A stretch of DNA of 64,000 bases from Sphingobium baderi (GTDB lineage: Bacteria; Pseudomonadota; Alphaproteobacteria; Sphingomonadales; Sphingomonadaceae): contig NZ_CP013264.1 in assembly GCF_001456115.1 (NCBI RefSeq), positions 2,498,501-2,562,500 of the forward strand, given 5' to 3'. Shown one piece after another: positions 50,896 to 60,727 of the stretch (positions are counted from its first letter, which is position 1; the number at the start of each line of letters is the position of its first letter). Below the pieces are notes generated by a model, which had not been told where the DNA came from, searched no databases, and saw nothing but the letters and a program-made list of their open reading frames with translations. The position numbers were made by a program, and so were the translations under genes.

Positions 50896-52164
50896 ATGAC
50901 AAAGCTCACGGGCTCCGATTCTAAAAGTACGCTTTACTGCTCCTTCTGCGGCAAGTCGCAGCATGAGGTGCGTAAGCTGATCGCGGGGCCGACCGTGTTC
51001 ATCTGCGATGAATGCGTGGAACTGTGCAACGACATCATCCGGGAGGAGACCAAGGGCGGTCTCGTCGGGCGGAAGGATGGCGGCGTGCCGACCCCGCAGG
51101 AAATCTGCGATGTGCTCGACGATTATGTGATCGGCCAGAACCGCGCCAAGCGTGTCCTGTCGGTGGCTGTCCACAACCATTACAAGCGCCTCAACCACGG
51201 CTCCAAGCCGGGCGAGGTGGAACTCGCCAAGTCCAACATCCTGCTCGTTGGTCCCACCGGCTGCGGCAAGACGCTGTTGGCGCAGACGCTGGCCAAGACG
51301 TTCGACGTGCCCTTCACCATGGCGGACGCGACGACGCTCACCGAAGCAGGCTATGTGGGCGAGGATGTGGAAAACATCATCCTGAAGCTGCTGCAGGCGT
51401 CCGACTATAATGTGGAAAAGGCGCAGCGCGGCATCGTCTATATCGACGAGATCGACAAGATCAGCCGCAAGGCGGAAAATCCTTCCATCACCCGCGACGT
51501 GTCGGGCGAAGGCGTGCAGCAGGCGCTGCTCAAGCTCATGGAAGGCACCACCGCCAGCGTTCCGCCCCAGGGCGGCCGCAAGCATCCGCAGCAGGAATTT
51601 TTGCAGGTCGATACGACCAACATCCTGTTCATCTGCGGCGGCGCTTTCGCGGGCCTCGAAAAGATCATCGGCGATCGTCTGGAAGCCAAGTCCATCGGCT
51701 TTGGCGCCCATGTCGCCGCGCCGGAAGAACGCAAGACCGGAGAACTGCTGCGTCAGAGCGAGCCGGAAGATCTGCTGAAATTCGGCCTGATCCCTGAATT
51801 TGTCGGCCGTCTGCCGGTCATCGCGACGCTGGAAGATCTCGACGTGACCGCACTGGTCAAGATTCTGGTCGAACCCAAGAACGCGCTGGTGAAGCAATAT
51901 CAAAAGCTGTTCGACATGGAGAATGTGGAACTCAGCTTCACCGAAGATGCGCTGACCGCCATCGCGAAGAAGGCGATCGAGCGGAAGACCGGCGCGCGCG
52001 GTTTGCGGTCGATCCTCGAATCGATCCTGCTCGACACCATGTTCGACCTACCCTCCATGGAGGGCGTGGGTGAAGTGGTCGTTGACAAGGATGTCGTCGC
52101 GGGCAGCAAGGAACCGATCCGCGTATTCAGCGACAAGGAAAAGCGCGCCGAAGACGCAGCCTGA
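50896..52164 (+). CDS. clpX: ATP-dependent Clp protease ATPase subunit ClpX
   Basis: This 422-residue AAA+ unfoldase has an N-terminal zinc-binding domain ([21 protein letters not shown]), Walker [16 protein letters not shown] near 118, and Walker [11 protein letters not shown]. The pore loop is GYVGEDVEN and sensor II is in [13 protein letters not shown]. Length is normal. Followed by a strong terminator. Confidence 0.98.
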   Translation: MTKLTGSDSKSTLYCSFCGKSQHEVRKLIAGPTVFICDECVELCNDIIREETKGGLVGRKDGGVPTPQEICDVLDDYVIGQNRAKRVLSVAVHNHYKRLNHGSKPGEVELAKSNILLVGPTGCGKTLLAQTLAKTFDVPFTMADATTLTEAGYVGEDVENIILKLLQASDYNVEKAQRGIVYIDEIDKISRKAENPSITRDVSGEGVQQALLKLMEGTTASVPPQGGRKHPQQEFLQVDTTNILFICGGAFAGLEKIIGDRLEAKSIGFGAHVAAPEERKTGELLRQSEPEDLLKFGLIPEFVGRLPVIATLEDLDVTALVKILVEPKNALVKQYQKLFDMENVELSFTEDALTAIAKKAIERKTGARGLRSILESILLDTMFDLPSMEGVGEVVVDKDVVAGSKEPIRVFSDKEKRAEDAA

Positions 52165-52183
52165 CCGGTCTATGACATGATCG

Positions 52184-52224
52184 AAAAGGCCCGCCGGGAG
52201 CGATCCGGGCGGGCCTTTTTATTT
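52184..52224 (+). terminator. Rho-independent terminator of clpX
   Basis: AAAAGGCCCGCC and GGGCGGGCCTTTTT form a 10-bp GC-rich stem with a T-run. Confidence 0.85.
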
Positions 52225-52364
52225 TCCGGGTGAGGAGACCGGCTGATCTCCCCGCCAATGACGCTAGGGAACGGCCCGTTGCCTATCCTCGTCGCCTTTG
52301 GCTTGTCGAAGGCGCGCAGATGGGCCTGATAGGTTAGGACCATTAAGGGCCGCTGCCGCCTCTA

Positions 52365-53408
52365 TCATTTGCAGCGGCAGGATCGGATGATCTTCGACCT
52401 TGGTGCTGCTTTGCGGTAGCGAACCTTTTCCGTCACATAGGTCGTGGTTGTCGTGGTCGTCGTCGCGGGATGAACCACTACCGTCGTCACCGTGGGCGCG
52501 GGATAATAATAGCCGTTCGCGTAATAACCGCCTCCGCCATGGCTGGTGACGCCTCCATCCGACCAATGCGACGGGCCGTCATAGGGCGGTGGCGCGTAAT
52601 CCACGCCGGGCTCCCCTTCGACCGTGCCTTCGAAGCGGCCTTCATATTCCCCGCTATAGGCCTTGCCATCCTTGTCGCGCCAGGTGCCGACCCAACGGCC
52701 CTGATAGGCATTGTCATAGGTGACGGCATCGTCCGGTGCGCCCGGATCATAATCCACGCCGGCGCGTGGCGGGGGAGGAGCATCGCGGCCCCGATCCTCC
52801 GCCTTGTCGACGGCATAGCCCGCGGCCGCACCGACGCCTGCGCCGATCAGCGTGCCCGCCGTGCGATTGCCTCTGCCCGCGATGAGATTGCCCGCGACTC
52901 CGCCCACGACGGCGCCTGCAACCGCGCCACCCACGCCATTGTCCCGGCGTTCGGCGCGATCCTCTGCATATCCGCCTTCATGACGGTCCCAGTCGATGCC
53001 GCTGCGGCGATCATAGACGCGGCCATAGCGATCCGTCATGACCGCATCGTCATAATAACGGGACCAGCCATAGCCATAGGCCGGGGCGGGCAGGCCATAA
53101 GCGCCGTAATTGCCGATATAATAGGCCGGATTGATCCAGTAGCGCGGCAGGATATAGCCATAGACGGGACGGCGATAGGCGCCCCAGCCGCCCGGCGCCT
53201 GCCAGCCCGCATACCAGCGCCCGGCATGGCGCGGTCCCCAGCGGTGCCCGCCATTCCATCCATGGCCGGGCCGGGGGCCGGAGTAACTCTTGCCCATGAC
53301 CGGCAGCGCGGCGCTGGTCACGCTCGTGCCGGTGCCCGATGCCATGGCGGGCGCGCTGGCCCCGCCCAACAGCATCGCGCCGAGGATAAGAATGCTCCGG
53401 GTCCGCAT
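52365..53408 (-). CDS. RcnB/glycine-zipper envelope protein
   Basis: This 347-residue protein has a signal peptide (LILGAMLLGGASAPAMASG). The Gly/Tyr/Trp-rich mature part (GGHRWGPRHAGRWYAGWQ, YILPRYWINPAYYIGNYG) resembles RcnB. A glycine-zipper 2TM segment (VGGAVAGAVVGGVAGNLIAG and GTLIGAGVGAAAGYAV) follows, then a Pro/Thr-rich tail with a (T)8 run. Probably anchored in the outer membrane or periplasm; role unknown. Confidence 0.82.
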   Translation of the reverse strand: MRTRSILILGAMLLGGASAPAMASGTGTSVTSAALPVMGKSYSGPRPGHGWNGGHRWGPRHAGRWYAGWQAPGGWGAYRRPVYGYILPRYWINPAYYIGNYGAYGLPAPAYGYGWSRYYDDAVMTDRYGRVYDRRSGIDWDRHEGGYAEDRAERRDNGVGGAVAGAVVGGVAGNLIAGRGNRTAGTLIGAGVGAAAGYAVDKAEDRGRDAPPPPRAGVDYDPGAPDDAVTYDNAYQGRWVGTWRDKDGKAYSGEYEGRFEGTVEGEPGVDYAPPPYDGPSHWSDGGVTSHGGGGYYANGYYYPAPTVTTVVVHPATTTTTTTTYVTEKVRYRKAAPRSKIIRSCRCK

Positions 53409-53553
53409 GTCCAAACTCCCTGTTCGCCGGGCAGGTGCGCGGCGCCCCCCGCCCAAATTACTAACAGCCTGTTTAGCATGGTGATCCGCGCCTTTCCAAG
53501 GATGGAGGGCGCACTGACCTGTCCCGAAACGGGTCAGGAAGGGAGGGTGGATG

Positions 53554-54048
53554 TCAGCCGATACGCGCGGCGATCCGGGCCACCAACGCTTCCAGTCCCG
53601 CAGCATCGCCTCTGTCGAACCGGGCGACAAGCGGACTGTCCAGATCAAGGACACCGATCAGCTCACCCTGATGCACGATGGGCACCACGATTTCAGAGGC
53701 GCTGGCGCCGTCGCAGGCGATATGTCCAGGGAAGGCGTGGACATCATCCACCAGTTGCGTCTGCCGCGTCTGCGCCGCCGTGCCGCAAACGCCCTTGCCC
53801 AGCGGTATGCGGATGCAGGCGGCTTTGCCCTGAAACGGACCAAGCACCAGTTCGCCGTCGACCATGCGATAAAAACCCGCCCAGTTGAGGTCGGGCAGCC
53901 ATTGCCAGATCAGCGCCGCGATATTCGCCATATTGGCGATGGCGTCCGCCTCTCCGCTCGTCAGGGCATCGGCGGCGGAAAGCAGGTCCGCATAGAGCGC
54001 CGGCTTGTCGCTGTCTGCGGTGGGGGCAAAATCGAACATGGCGCGCAT
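53554..54048 (-). CDS. msrC: GAF-type free methionine-(R)-sulfoxide reductase
   Basis: This 164-residue GAF domain protein has the fRMsr signature: LNWAGFYRMVDGELVLGPFQ, three conserved Cys (AACIRIPLGKGVCGTAAQT and HIACDGASASEIVVP) and GVLDLDSP. It reduces free methionine-R-sulfoxide with thioredoxin. The start at 54,048 (or 54,039) is chosen for homology. Confidence 0.9.
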   Translation of the reverse strand: MRAMFDFAPTADSDKPALYADLLSAADALTSGEADAIANMANIAALIWQWLPDLNWAGFYRMVDGELVLGPFQGKAACIRIPLGKGVCGTAAQTRQTQLVDDVHAFPGHIACDGASASEIVVPIVHQGELIGVLDLDSPLVARFDRGDAAGLEALVARIAARIG

Positions 54049-54125
54049 ATAGGTTCCGGCCCGTGGGAATGCCACCATGACTTCGTGCGCGTGAACGCCC
54101 GGTTTCGGCTCAGGCCCCGCCGCGT

Positions 54126-54548
54126 CTAATCGACTGGCTTGCGGCGCAGGCTCTTGACCGCGCCCCGCTTGGCCTTCCCATCCATCCGCCGCGTTTTCGA
54201 TGCCTTGGTGGGTTTTGTAGCCTTGCGATTCTTGGGCACGATGGTCGCTTGCCGGATCAGGTCGACCAGCCGCGCCGTCACCTCCTGCCGGTTCATGAGC
54301 TGGGATCGCGATCCTTCCGACCGCAGGATCAGGACGCCCTCCGCCGTCATCCGCCGACCCGCGATCGCGGCCAGCCGGTGCTTGACCGCTTCGGGAAGGG
54401 ATGGGCTGTTCGCGACGTCGAAGCGCAGTTGCACCGCACTGTCGGTCGTGTTGACATGCTGGCCGCCCGCGCCCGTCGAGCGGACGAAAGTCTCGGAAAT
54501 CTCATCGCTGTCGATGGCAATGGATCGGGTGATCTGGATGGCGGGCAT
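54126..54548 (-). CDS. arfB: Alternative ribosome-rescue factor ArfB (YaeJ)
   Basis: This 140-residue peptidyl-tRNA hydrolase of the RF1 class has the catalytic GGQ in RSTGAGGQHVN, the RSEGSRSQLMNRQEVTARL helix and a basic C-terminal tail (KASKTRRMDGKAKRGAVKSL) that plugs the mRNA channel of stalled ribosomes. The start is ATG at 54,548. Confidence 0.93.
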   Translation of the reverse strand: MPAIQITRSIAIDSDEISETFVRSTGAGGQHVNTTDSAVQLRFDVANSPSLPEAVKHRLAAIAGRRMTAEGVLILRSEGSRSQLMNRQEVTARLVDLIRQATIVPKNRKATKPTKASKTRRMDGKAKRGAVKSLRRKPVD

Positions 54549-54726
54549 AGCCGCGATGTAGCGCAAAGCGGGCCGATGCAAAAGAAGCGGAAAAATGACC
54601 CGGCAGCGAGGGGGAGGGGAGGAGCTGCCGGGCCATCCAATGTGCGCCATGGGACGCCGCAACAGATATATGCCGCGACTTGTCCGTTTCAATAAGAAAC
54701 CAGAAAATTTGCGTCAGCGGCGCGGG

Positions 54727-55401
54727 TCAGGCGCCGTCGTCCAGATAATTCTCGCCAAATCCCGCCGCTTCGAATGTCGGCGGCAGCGGAGCAATGGCCT
54801 CGACGGCGGGCTTGCCGCTGCGCGGGACGCTCAGGAACCGGCCATGGAGCAGCATGGGTTCTCCAGCCGTGCCATAGACCGGATCGCCCACGATCGCGGC
54901 TCCAAGCGCTTGGGAGGCATGAACGCGGATCTGGTGCGTGCGCCCGGTGCGCGGCGTGAAGGCGATCAGCGCGCGGCCATCCTTTTCCGCGATCTTGCGC
55001 CAATGGGTGATGGCGCTCTTGCCCTTGGGATCGGCCACCATGCGCCAGCCCTCCGCCGCGCTGCTGATCTTGTTCAGCGGCATGTCGATGATGCCGCTTT
55101 CGTCCGTAGGCACGCCCTCAAGCACCGCAAGATAGCGTTTACCCACCGTCCCGGCCTCGAACGCGGCGGCAAAGCGTTTGTGCGCCTTGGGGTTGCGGGC
55201 CAGCAACAGGCAACCGCTGGTGTCCCGGTCCAGCCGATGCACCGCCAGTGGCCAGCGCTGAAAGCCGAAGGTCAGTGACGACAGATAATTTTCGAGGCTG
55301 AGCGATCCGTCGCGGGGCGCATCGACCGGCATCCCGGCGGGCTTGTTCAATATGATGGCTTCACCGTCGATGAAGAGGACTTTGTCATTGAGCAGGGACA
55401 A
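54727..55401 (-). CDS. RluA-family pseudouridine synthase
   Basis: This 224-residue RluA/RluC-type synthase without S4 domain has AIILNKPAGMPVDAP, the catalytic HRLDRDTSGCLLLARNPKA (Asp in RLD), KRYLAVLEGVP and TGRTHQIRVH. It modifies rRNA or tRNA uridines; the target is not predictable. Confidence 0.93.
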   Translation of the reverse strand: MSLLNDKVLFIDGEAIILNKPAGMPVDAPRDGSLSLENYLSSLTFGFQRWPLAVHRLDRDTSGCLLLARNPKAHKRFAAAFEAGTVGKRYLAVLEGVPTDESGIIDMPLNKISSAAEGWRMVADPKGKSAITHWRKIAEKDGRALIAFTPRTGRTHQIRVHASQALGAAIVGDPVYGTAGEPMLLHGRFLSVPRSGKPAVEAIAPLPPTFEAAGFGENYLDDGA

Positions 55402-55490
55402 GGTAACGATCCGTTCGGAAAGGAAGGCAGGGGCGGGCGGGCCCTCCTATAAGGGGTGGAGACGATGAACAACAGCACTATGGCGCCCGC

Positions 55491-56426
55491 ATGAAGGGGG
55501 AACGCCTGGAATGGGTCGATGTCGCGCGCGGCGTCGGCATCATCGCGGTCGTCATTGCCCATATATGGACGCGGGGGGGCGTGCGGGATGCGCTCTACAG
55601 CTTTCATATGCCGCTGTTTTTCCTGTTGTCGGGCTATCTCACCCGGCCACGCCCTGCCGGAAAGTTCGCATGGGCGCAGGTTGAAGGGCAGATGCGGCCC
55701 TATTTCGCCTTTCTGCTGCTGCTGATCGCGGCGGACCAGTTGATCGAGCCGCTGAAGGGCAACCGCCCTATCTTTCATCAATGGCCGCACGATTTGATGC
55801 CGATCCTGCTGGGTGGATCATGGCTGCGCGGTCCCTATACGATCTTCTGGTTCGTGCCGTGCCTGATGTTCGGACGGATCGCGTTCAATGCGCTGCTGGT
55901 TCGATGGCCCGATCCGCTGGACAGGCGATGGGGCGTGGCTGCGGCGATCAGCCTGATCGCGGCTTATGCGCTGGGTTGGGCGACCGATATATCGCCGCTG
56001 GGCCTGCTCACCGTGCCGATGGCGTTCTTCCTGCTCTGGACAGGCGCGGCGTGGCGGCGCATCGGCGGGAACCGATGGATGATGGCGCCGCTGCTCCTGT
56101 TGTCGGCCTGCGGCCTGCTGTCGTTATTTCCCACGCTCAACATGAAGGCCGGGGATTACGGCTGGCCGATCCTGTCGATCGCATCGGCCATCGCGACGTC
56201 GCTCATCCTCTTTCGCCTGTCACCGGTGGTGCCGAAAATATGGAAAGGTCCGTTGGTGCTTCTGGGGCAGGCCTCACTGGTCATCATGTATCTGCACGTC
56301 GCGCTGATTCACTATCTGACGCCCTATCTGCCCAAGGTATGGCTGCTGCCCGTTGCGCTTCTCGTGCCGCTGGCCTGCTGGCAACTTATCCGCAAATCGC
56401 CTTTCGCCCGCCGCATCTTCCTCTGA
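55491..56426 (+). CDS. Acyltransferase 3 (OafA/NodX) family membrane protein
   Basis: This 311-residue protein has about ten membrane helices. The N-terminal signature RLEWVDVARGVGIIAVVIAH carries the conserved Arg and His, followed by FHMPLFFLLSGYL. It O-acetylates or succinylates an envelope polysaccharide; substrate unknown. Confidence 0.88.
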   Translation: MKGERLEWVDVARGVGIIAVVIAHIWTRGGVRDALYSFHMPLFFLLSGYLTRPRPAGKFAWAQVEGQMRPYFAFLLLLIAADQLIEPLKGNRPIFHQWPHDLMPILLGGSWLRGPYTIFWFVPCLMFGRIAFNALLVRWPDPLDRRWGVAAAISLIAAYALGWATDISPLGLLTVPMAFFLLWTGAAWRRIGGNRWMMAPLLLLSACGLLSLFPTLNMKAGDYGWPILSIASAIATSLILFRLSPVVPKIWKGPLVLLGQASLVIMYLHVALIHYLTPYLPKVWLLPVALLVPLACWQLIRKSPFARRIFL

Positions 56427-56430
56427 AAAC

Positions 56431-57291
56431 TCAGTGCAGGTGGCGCAGCTTGTCGGGGTTGCGCGTCACATAGATAGCGCGGACCTGCCCATCCTCTATG
56501 TCGAGGGCGGTGGTCTGCAATTCGCCGTCCGCCTCGCGCGTGATGAAGCCGGGCAGGCCGTTCACCATGACGGTGCGGACCAGCGCCGATCCATATTTGC
56601 CGAACATCACCGCCAGCGCCTTGTGCAACTGGATCACCTGCTTCCATCCCAGCACCGGCCGGAGCGCGGCGGGACGCTTGCCGCCGCCGTCGCTGTGCAT
56701 GCTGACATCGGCGGCCAGCATGGCGCCCAGCTTTGTCATGTCGCCGCTGCGCGATGCGGTGAAGAAAGCCTGCGCGATTTCCAGCCCCCTTTCCTGTTCG
56801 ATCTGGAAGCGGGGCCGTGCCTCCCGCACATGACTGCGCGCCCGCGCGGCAAGCTGGCGGCAGGCGGCGGCATCGCGGTGAATGGTGAGGGCGACTTCCT
56901 CAAAGCCGACACCGAAAACGTCATGCAGCAGGAAAGCCGCCCGCTCCAGCGGGGACAGCCTTTCCAGCGCCAGCATCAGGGGAAGCGTAACATCTTCTTC
57001 CACCTCATCCTCGCCGACCACCGGATCGGGCAGCCATGGGCCGACATAGCTTTCCCGCTGCCGCCGCGCCGACTTCAATTGATCAAGGCAGAGCCGCGTC
57101 ACCGTCCGGCGCAAAAAGGCTTCCGGTTCGCGCACCAGTGCCCGATCCGTGCCCATCCAGCGGAGGAAGGCGTCCTGCACGACATCCTCCGCATCGGCGA
57201 CCGATCCCAGCATCCGGTATGCGACCCGGACCAGCCGGGGGCGCAGCGGGTCGAAGCTGTCCGCCGCATCCCGCTGCGCCCGGGCGGTCAT
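56431..57291 (-). CDS. ECF41-type sigma factor with SnoaL-like C-terminal domain
   Basis: This 286-residue protein has sigma-70 region 2 (LVRVAYRMLGSVADAEDVVQ), region 4 (LERLSPLERAAFLLHDVFGV, CRQLAARARSHVREAR) and an additional SnoaL_2-like domain (about 170-286; LHKALAVMFGKYG, PDKLRHLH) that regulates its activity in ECF41 sigmas. No anti-sigma gene is adjacent; instead its ATG overlaps the stop of the carboxymuconolactone decarboxylase gene, the hallmark partner. Confidence 0.92.
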   Translation of the reverse strand: MTARAQRDAADSFDPLRPRLVRVAYRMLGSVADAEDVVQDAFLRWMGTDRALVREPEAFLRRTVTRLCLDQLKSARRQRESYVGPWLPDPVVGEDEVEEDVTLPLMLALERLSPLERAAFLLHDVFGVGFEEVALTIHRDAAACRQLAARARSHVREARPRFQIEQERGLEIAQAFFTASRSGDMTKLGAMLAADVSMHSDGGGKRPAALRPVLGWKQVIQLHKALAVMFGKYGSALVRTVMVNGLPGFITREADGELQTTALDIEDGQVRAIYVTRNPDKLRHLH

Positions 57292-57749
57292 CAGGCGGCG
57301 ACCTTCGCGGGTACGTGATCGTACCAGAGGTCGAAGCCGACGGCCAAACGGTTCCACCCGTTGATGACGTTTATCATCAGCGTGAGTTTCACCTGTTCCT
57401 CCTCCGAAAACTCGGCTCTCAACGCCTCATGGGCTTGCCCGTGGCCGTGCCCTTCCGAAAGGCGCGTCAGGGCTTCGGTCCATGCCAGCGCCGCGCGTTC
57501 GCGGGGGGTATAGCATGGCGCTTCCCGCCAGGCCGACAACAGATAGATGCGCTGTTCCGTTTCCCCCTGCGCGCGCGCGTCGAGCGTGTGCATATTGATG
57601 CAATTGGCGCACTGGTTGATCTGCGACGCGCGGATTTTCACCAGTTCGATGAGGCTCGGCTCCAGGCTGGCGTTCGCGGCATTGGACGTCGCGAACCAGC
57701 TTTTCATGAGCTGCGGCGCGGCGGCGAAGGGATCGAGCTTGGCGGTCAT
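57291..57749 (-). CDS. Carboxymuconolactone decarboxylase/AhpD-family protein (ECF41 partner)
   Basis: This 152-residue protein carries the AhpD-type motif QINQCANCINMHTLDAR (C-x2-C-x3-H), typical of peroxidase-linked CMD proteins, then ERAALAWTEALTRLSEG and INVINGWNRLAVGF. In ECF41 loci this protein is the probable target or signal source of the sigma factor. First gene of the two-gene operon. Confidence 0.92.
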   Translation of the reverse strand: MTAKLDPFAAAPQLMKSWFATSNAANASLEPSLIELVKIRASQINQCANCINMHTLDARAQGETEQRIYLLSAWREAPCYTPRERAALAWTEALTRLSEGHGHGQAHEALRAEFSEEEQVKLTLMINVINGWNRLAVGFDLWYDHVPAKVAA

Positions 57750-57932
57750 GACAGTTCCTTTCCTTGGGGTTGTGCAGTCATGACGATCGGGAAAGGCGCG
57801 GTGTGACATGACGAGAGAAAAAAAGGAGGGACGGTTCTGGGAAATGCAGTTTTCGGCCAGCAACAGCCCAAGCATGTGTTCATGCTGAGGCGGGCAGCGC
57901 CACGCCTGCGCGGGCGCTGGCTCTAAGCCAAC

Positions 57933-57970
57933 GGAAAAGGCCAGCGCTCCGCGAGGACCGCCGGCCTTTC
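57933..57970 (-). terminator. Predicted terminator of ctrA
   Basis: Minus-strand stem GGCCGGCG/CGCTGGCC followed by TTTT, 25 bases past the ctrA stop. Confidence 0.65.
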
Positions 57971-57994
57971 CACCCCCCTGCTATTTCAGGACAT

Positions 57995-58702
57995 TCAGGC
58001 GACCTTGGTCTGAACCTGCGTCTCTTCCTCGGCATCGCGCAGCACATAGCCGCGGCCCCAGACCGTCTCGATATAATTTTCGCCGCCGCAGGCCAGCGCC
58101 AGCTTCTTACGCAGCTTGCAGATGAAGACGTCGATGATCTTGAGTTCCGGTTCGTCCATCCCGCCATACAGGTGGTTCAGGAACATTTCCTTGGTCAGCG
58201 TAGTGCCCTTGCGGAGCGAAAGCAGCTCCAGCATCGCATATTCCTTGCCGGTCAGGTGAACGCGGTTGCCGTCCACTTCCACGGTCTTGGCGTCCAGGTT
58301 GACGGCCAGCTTGCCGGTGCGGATGACCGATTGCGAATGGCCCTTGGACCGGCGGACGACGGCGTGGATGCGCGCGATCAATTCTTCGCGGTGGAACGGC
58401 TTGGTCACATAATCGTCTGCGCCGAAACCGAAGGAGCGGACCTTGCTGTCCATCTCCGCCACGCCCGACAGGATCAGCACCGGCGTCTGCACCCGCGCCG
58501 CGCGCAGCTTCTTGAGCACGTCATAGCCGTGCATATCCGGCAGGTTCAGGTCCAGGCAGATGATGTCGTAATCATAGAGCTTGCCAAGATCGAGGCCCTC
58601 TTCACCCAGGTCCGTCGTATAGACGTTGAACCCTTCGGTGGTGAGCATAAGCTCGATCGCCTTGGCCGTGGTCGGTTCATCTTCAATAAGCAGGACGCGC
58701 AT
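57995..58702 (-). CDS. ctrA: Cell-cycle response regulator CtrA
   Basis: This 235-residue OmpR-type regulator has a receiver with phospho-acceptor D51 ([20 protein letters not shown]), acidic pocket EDEP, switch K in [10 protein letters not shown], and a winged helix with [34 protein letters not shown] and [10 protein letters not shown]. The sequence is CtrA, the alphaproteobacterial master regulator of motility and cell cycle. The 5' region carries a CtrA-box-like site and five GANTC sites. The C-terminus ends KVA; Caulobacter CtrA ends in two alanines, so the ClpXP tag differs. Confidence 0.94.
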   Translation of the reverse strand: MRVLLIEDEPTTAKAIELMLTTEGFNVYTTDLGEEGLDLGKLYDYDIICLDLNLPDMHGYDVLKKLRAARVQTPVLILSGVAEMDSKVRSFGFGADDYVTKPFHREELIARIHAVVRRSKGHSQSVIRTGKLAVNLDAKTVEVDGNRVHLTGKEYAMLELLSLRKGTTLTKEMFLNHLYGGMDEPELKIIDVFICKLRKKLALACGGENYIETVWGRGYVLRDAEEETQVQTKVA

Positions 58703-58792
58703 GTGAAGCCCCTTTTGGTAACAGGTCCGTTCACCCCACCAGAACGGCATCTGCTGTAATTCATTAACCAAAAAACTTCTGAAGGACAAAGG

Positions 58793-58895
58793 TTAATTTT
58801 TCGCTAACCCGCAGGATTCCACGAGTCGCGCTCAAAAGAATCTATTTACAAAGGGTTGAGGGGCGAAACGACAGGCCCGGAGTCAAGCGTGATTC
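58793..58895 (-). promoter_or_regulatory. ctrA control region: CtrA-box-like site and GANTC cluster
   Basis: TTAA-TTTTTCG-CTAA at 58,793-58,807 is one mismatch from TTAA-N7-TTAA. GANTC sites lie at 58,815, 58,823, 58,838, 58,880 and 58,891: five within 81 bases, where about one per 256 bases is expected at even composition. This fits CcrM/GcrA control as in Caulobacter. Confidence 0.6.
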
Positions 58896-58912
58896 ACCTG
58901 TGAAACAGAATG

Positions 58913-59806
58913 TCAGCAGCCATGGTGCCGCGCCAGGAAATCAAGCAGCGCCTCGACCCGCGCGGGCCGCAGGCGCGATGGCGGCGTGACCAGATGCAGG
59001 CCAAAGGCGGGTGGGCGCCAGTCGGATAATATCTCCTCCAATTCGCCCGAAGCCAGTGCGTCGCCCACGATGAAATCGGGCAGCCGCGCGATGCCGACGC
59101 TGTCCCGCAACGCGGGCAGCATCGCTTCGCCGCTGTTGACGGTGATGCGCGAATGGACCTGCACCACCACATTCTGCTGCCCCGGCCCCGAAAAACGCCA
59201 CACATCGGGCGTGGGCGCATTGGCATAGCACAGGCAATCATGACCGCTCAGGTCGGATGGATGGGTGGGCCGCCCCCGTTCGGCCAGATAGGCAGGCGAC
59301 GCGACGACATGCAGGGTCACATCCGCCAGCTTGCGCGCACGGAGCGAACTGTCCGGCATGTCGGCGATGCGGATGGTCGCATCCAGCCCCGCTTCCACAA
59401 GGTCGATGCGGGCGTCGGACAGGTGCAGGTCCACATCCACCAACGGATGTTCCTTGCAGAATTGCGCGATCAAAGGCGCGATCCGCAAAAGTCCGAAGGT
59501 CATGGGCGCGCCCAGGCGCACGGTGCCGGACAGTTCGGCCGTTTCATCGCGCGCCGCTTCTTCCGCCGCGACGCCTTCGGACAGGATGCGTTCGGCATGG
59601 GCGGCGAGCCGCTTCCCGCTTTCCGTCAGCGAAAGGCGGCGGCTGGTGCGGTTGAAGAGGCTGGTGTCCAGATGCTGCTCCAGCCGGGTGACCGCCTTGG
59701 AAACCGTGGCTTTCGAAACGCTGAGCGCCTTGGCCGCGTCGGTGAAGCTGCGATGCTCCACCACGGCGGCGAACATGGCCCAGGCTTCGAAATCGGGGAG
59801 ACGCAT
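58913..59806 (-). CDS. LysR-family transcriptional regulator
   Basis: This 297-residue LTTR from the ATG at 59,806 has an HTH at about 20-40 (RSFTDAAKALSVSKATVSKA), then RLEQHLDTSLFNRTSRRLSL and an effector domain (LSGTVRLGAPMTFGLLRIAP). It is divergent from the pirin-wrbA genes and probably controls them. Confidence 0.92.
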   Translation of the reverse strand: MRLPDFEAWAMFAAVVEHRSFTDAAKALSVSKATVSKAVTRLEQHLDTSLFNRTSRRLSLTESGKRLAAHAERILSEGVAAEEAARDETAELSGTVRLGAPMTFGLLRIAPLIAQFCKEHPLVDVDLHLSDARIDLVEAGLDATIRIADMPDSSLRARKLADVTLHVVASPAYLAERGRPTHPSDLSGHDCLCYANAPTPDVWRFSGPGQQNVVVQVHSRITVNSGEAMLPALRDSVGIARLPDFIVGDALASGELEEILSDWRPPAFGLHLVTPPSRLRPARVEALLDFLARHHGC

Positions 59807-59914
59807 AAGGGAAACAATCCGTTTCAATGCTGCTTATTCAAGAAACGATCCTGATCGCTAGATTGTCGGAAAGCAAGCCGGAAACCCTCCGGCCGAATAT
59901 TGAAAGGCAAGCAT

Positions 59915-60634
59915 ATGAGCACGAACACCGCGAGCCGCATCGAGCGCCGCCCCTTCGCGTCGCTCGGCCATGCCGACCATGGCTGGCTGAATGCGCGGCA
60001 TCATTTTTCCTTCGCGGACTATCATGATCCCGACCGCATGAGCTGGGGCAAGATCCGTGTGTGGAACGACGATGAAATCGCCGCGCGGTCCGGTTTTCCG
60101 CCGCATCCTCATGCCGACATGGAGATTATCACCTATGTCCGCCAGGGCGCGATCACCCATCAGGACAGCCTTGGCAACAAGGGCCGCACGGAAGCGGGCG
60201 ACGTCCAGGTGATGAGCGCGGGCACCGGCATCCGCCACGCCGAATATAATCTGGAGGACGAAACGACCACGCTCTTCCAGATCTGGGTCATTCCGCGGGC
60301 GCGGGGCGGTTCCCCAAGCTGGGGGGCGAAGCCTTTCCCCAGGGGCGACCGTTCCGGCAAGCTGGCGGTTCTGGCCAGCGGTTATGAGGATGACGCCGAA
60401 GCGCTTCGTATCCGGGCCGACGCCCGCCTGCTGGGCGGAACGGTAAAGGCCGGGGACAGCGTGACCTATGAAAGCGCGCCGGGCCGCCACCTTTATCTCG
60501 TCCCCGCCACCGGCCGGATCGAGATTGACGGCGAAGCCTTCGAGGCACGGGACGGCGCCGCGATCATCGGCGGTCAGCCGATCACCATCACGGCGATCGA
60601 GGACAGCGAAATCGTCCTGGTCGACAGCGAATAG
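59915..60634 (+). CDS. Pirin-family protein (quercetinase-like)
   Basis: This 239-residue bicupin has metal ligands in FPPHPHADMEIITYV (HxH...E) and HQDSLGNKGRTEAGDVQVMS, then AGTGIRHAEYN. This matches YhhW-like pirins with quercetin 2,3-dioxygenase activity. Located 109 bp from the divergent LysR gene. Confidence 0.92.
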   Translation: MSTNTASRIERRPFASLGHADHGWLNARHHFSFADYHDPDRMSWGKIRVWNDDEIAARSGFPPHPHADMEIITYVRQGAITHQDSLGNKGRTEAGDVQVMSAGTGIRHAEYNLEDETTTLFQIWVIPRARGGSPSWGAKPFPRGDRSGKLAVLASGYEDDAEALRIRADARLLGGTVKAGDSVTYESAPGRHLYLVPATGRIEIDGEAFEARDGAAIIGGQPITITAIEDSEIVLVDSE

Positions 60635-60727
60635 GCCCGCCCTCCCACGGGCCGACAGGCCGCCCGCGTCTCCCTCCCCCTGACGCGGGCGGCCACTTTC
60701 CCCTTCATTCCATCAAGGAGCACTGAC

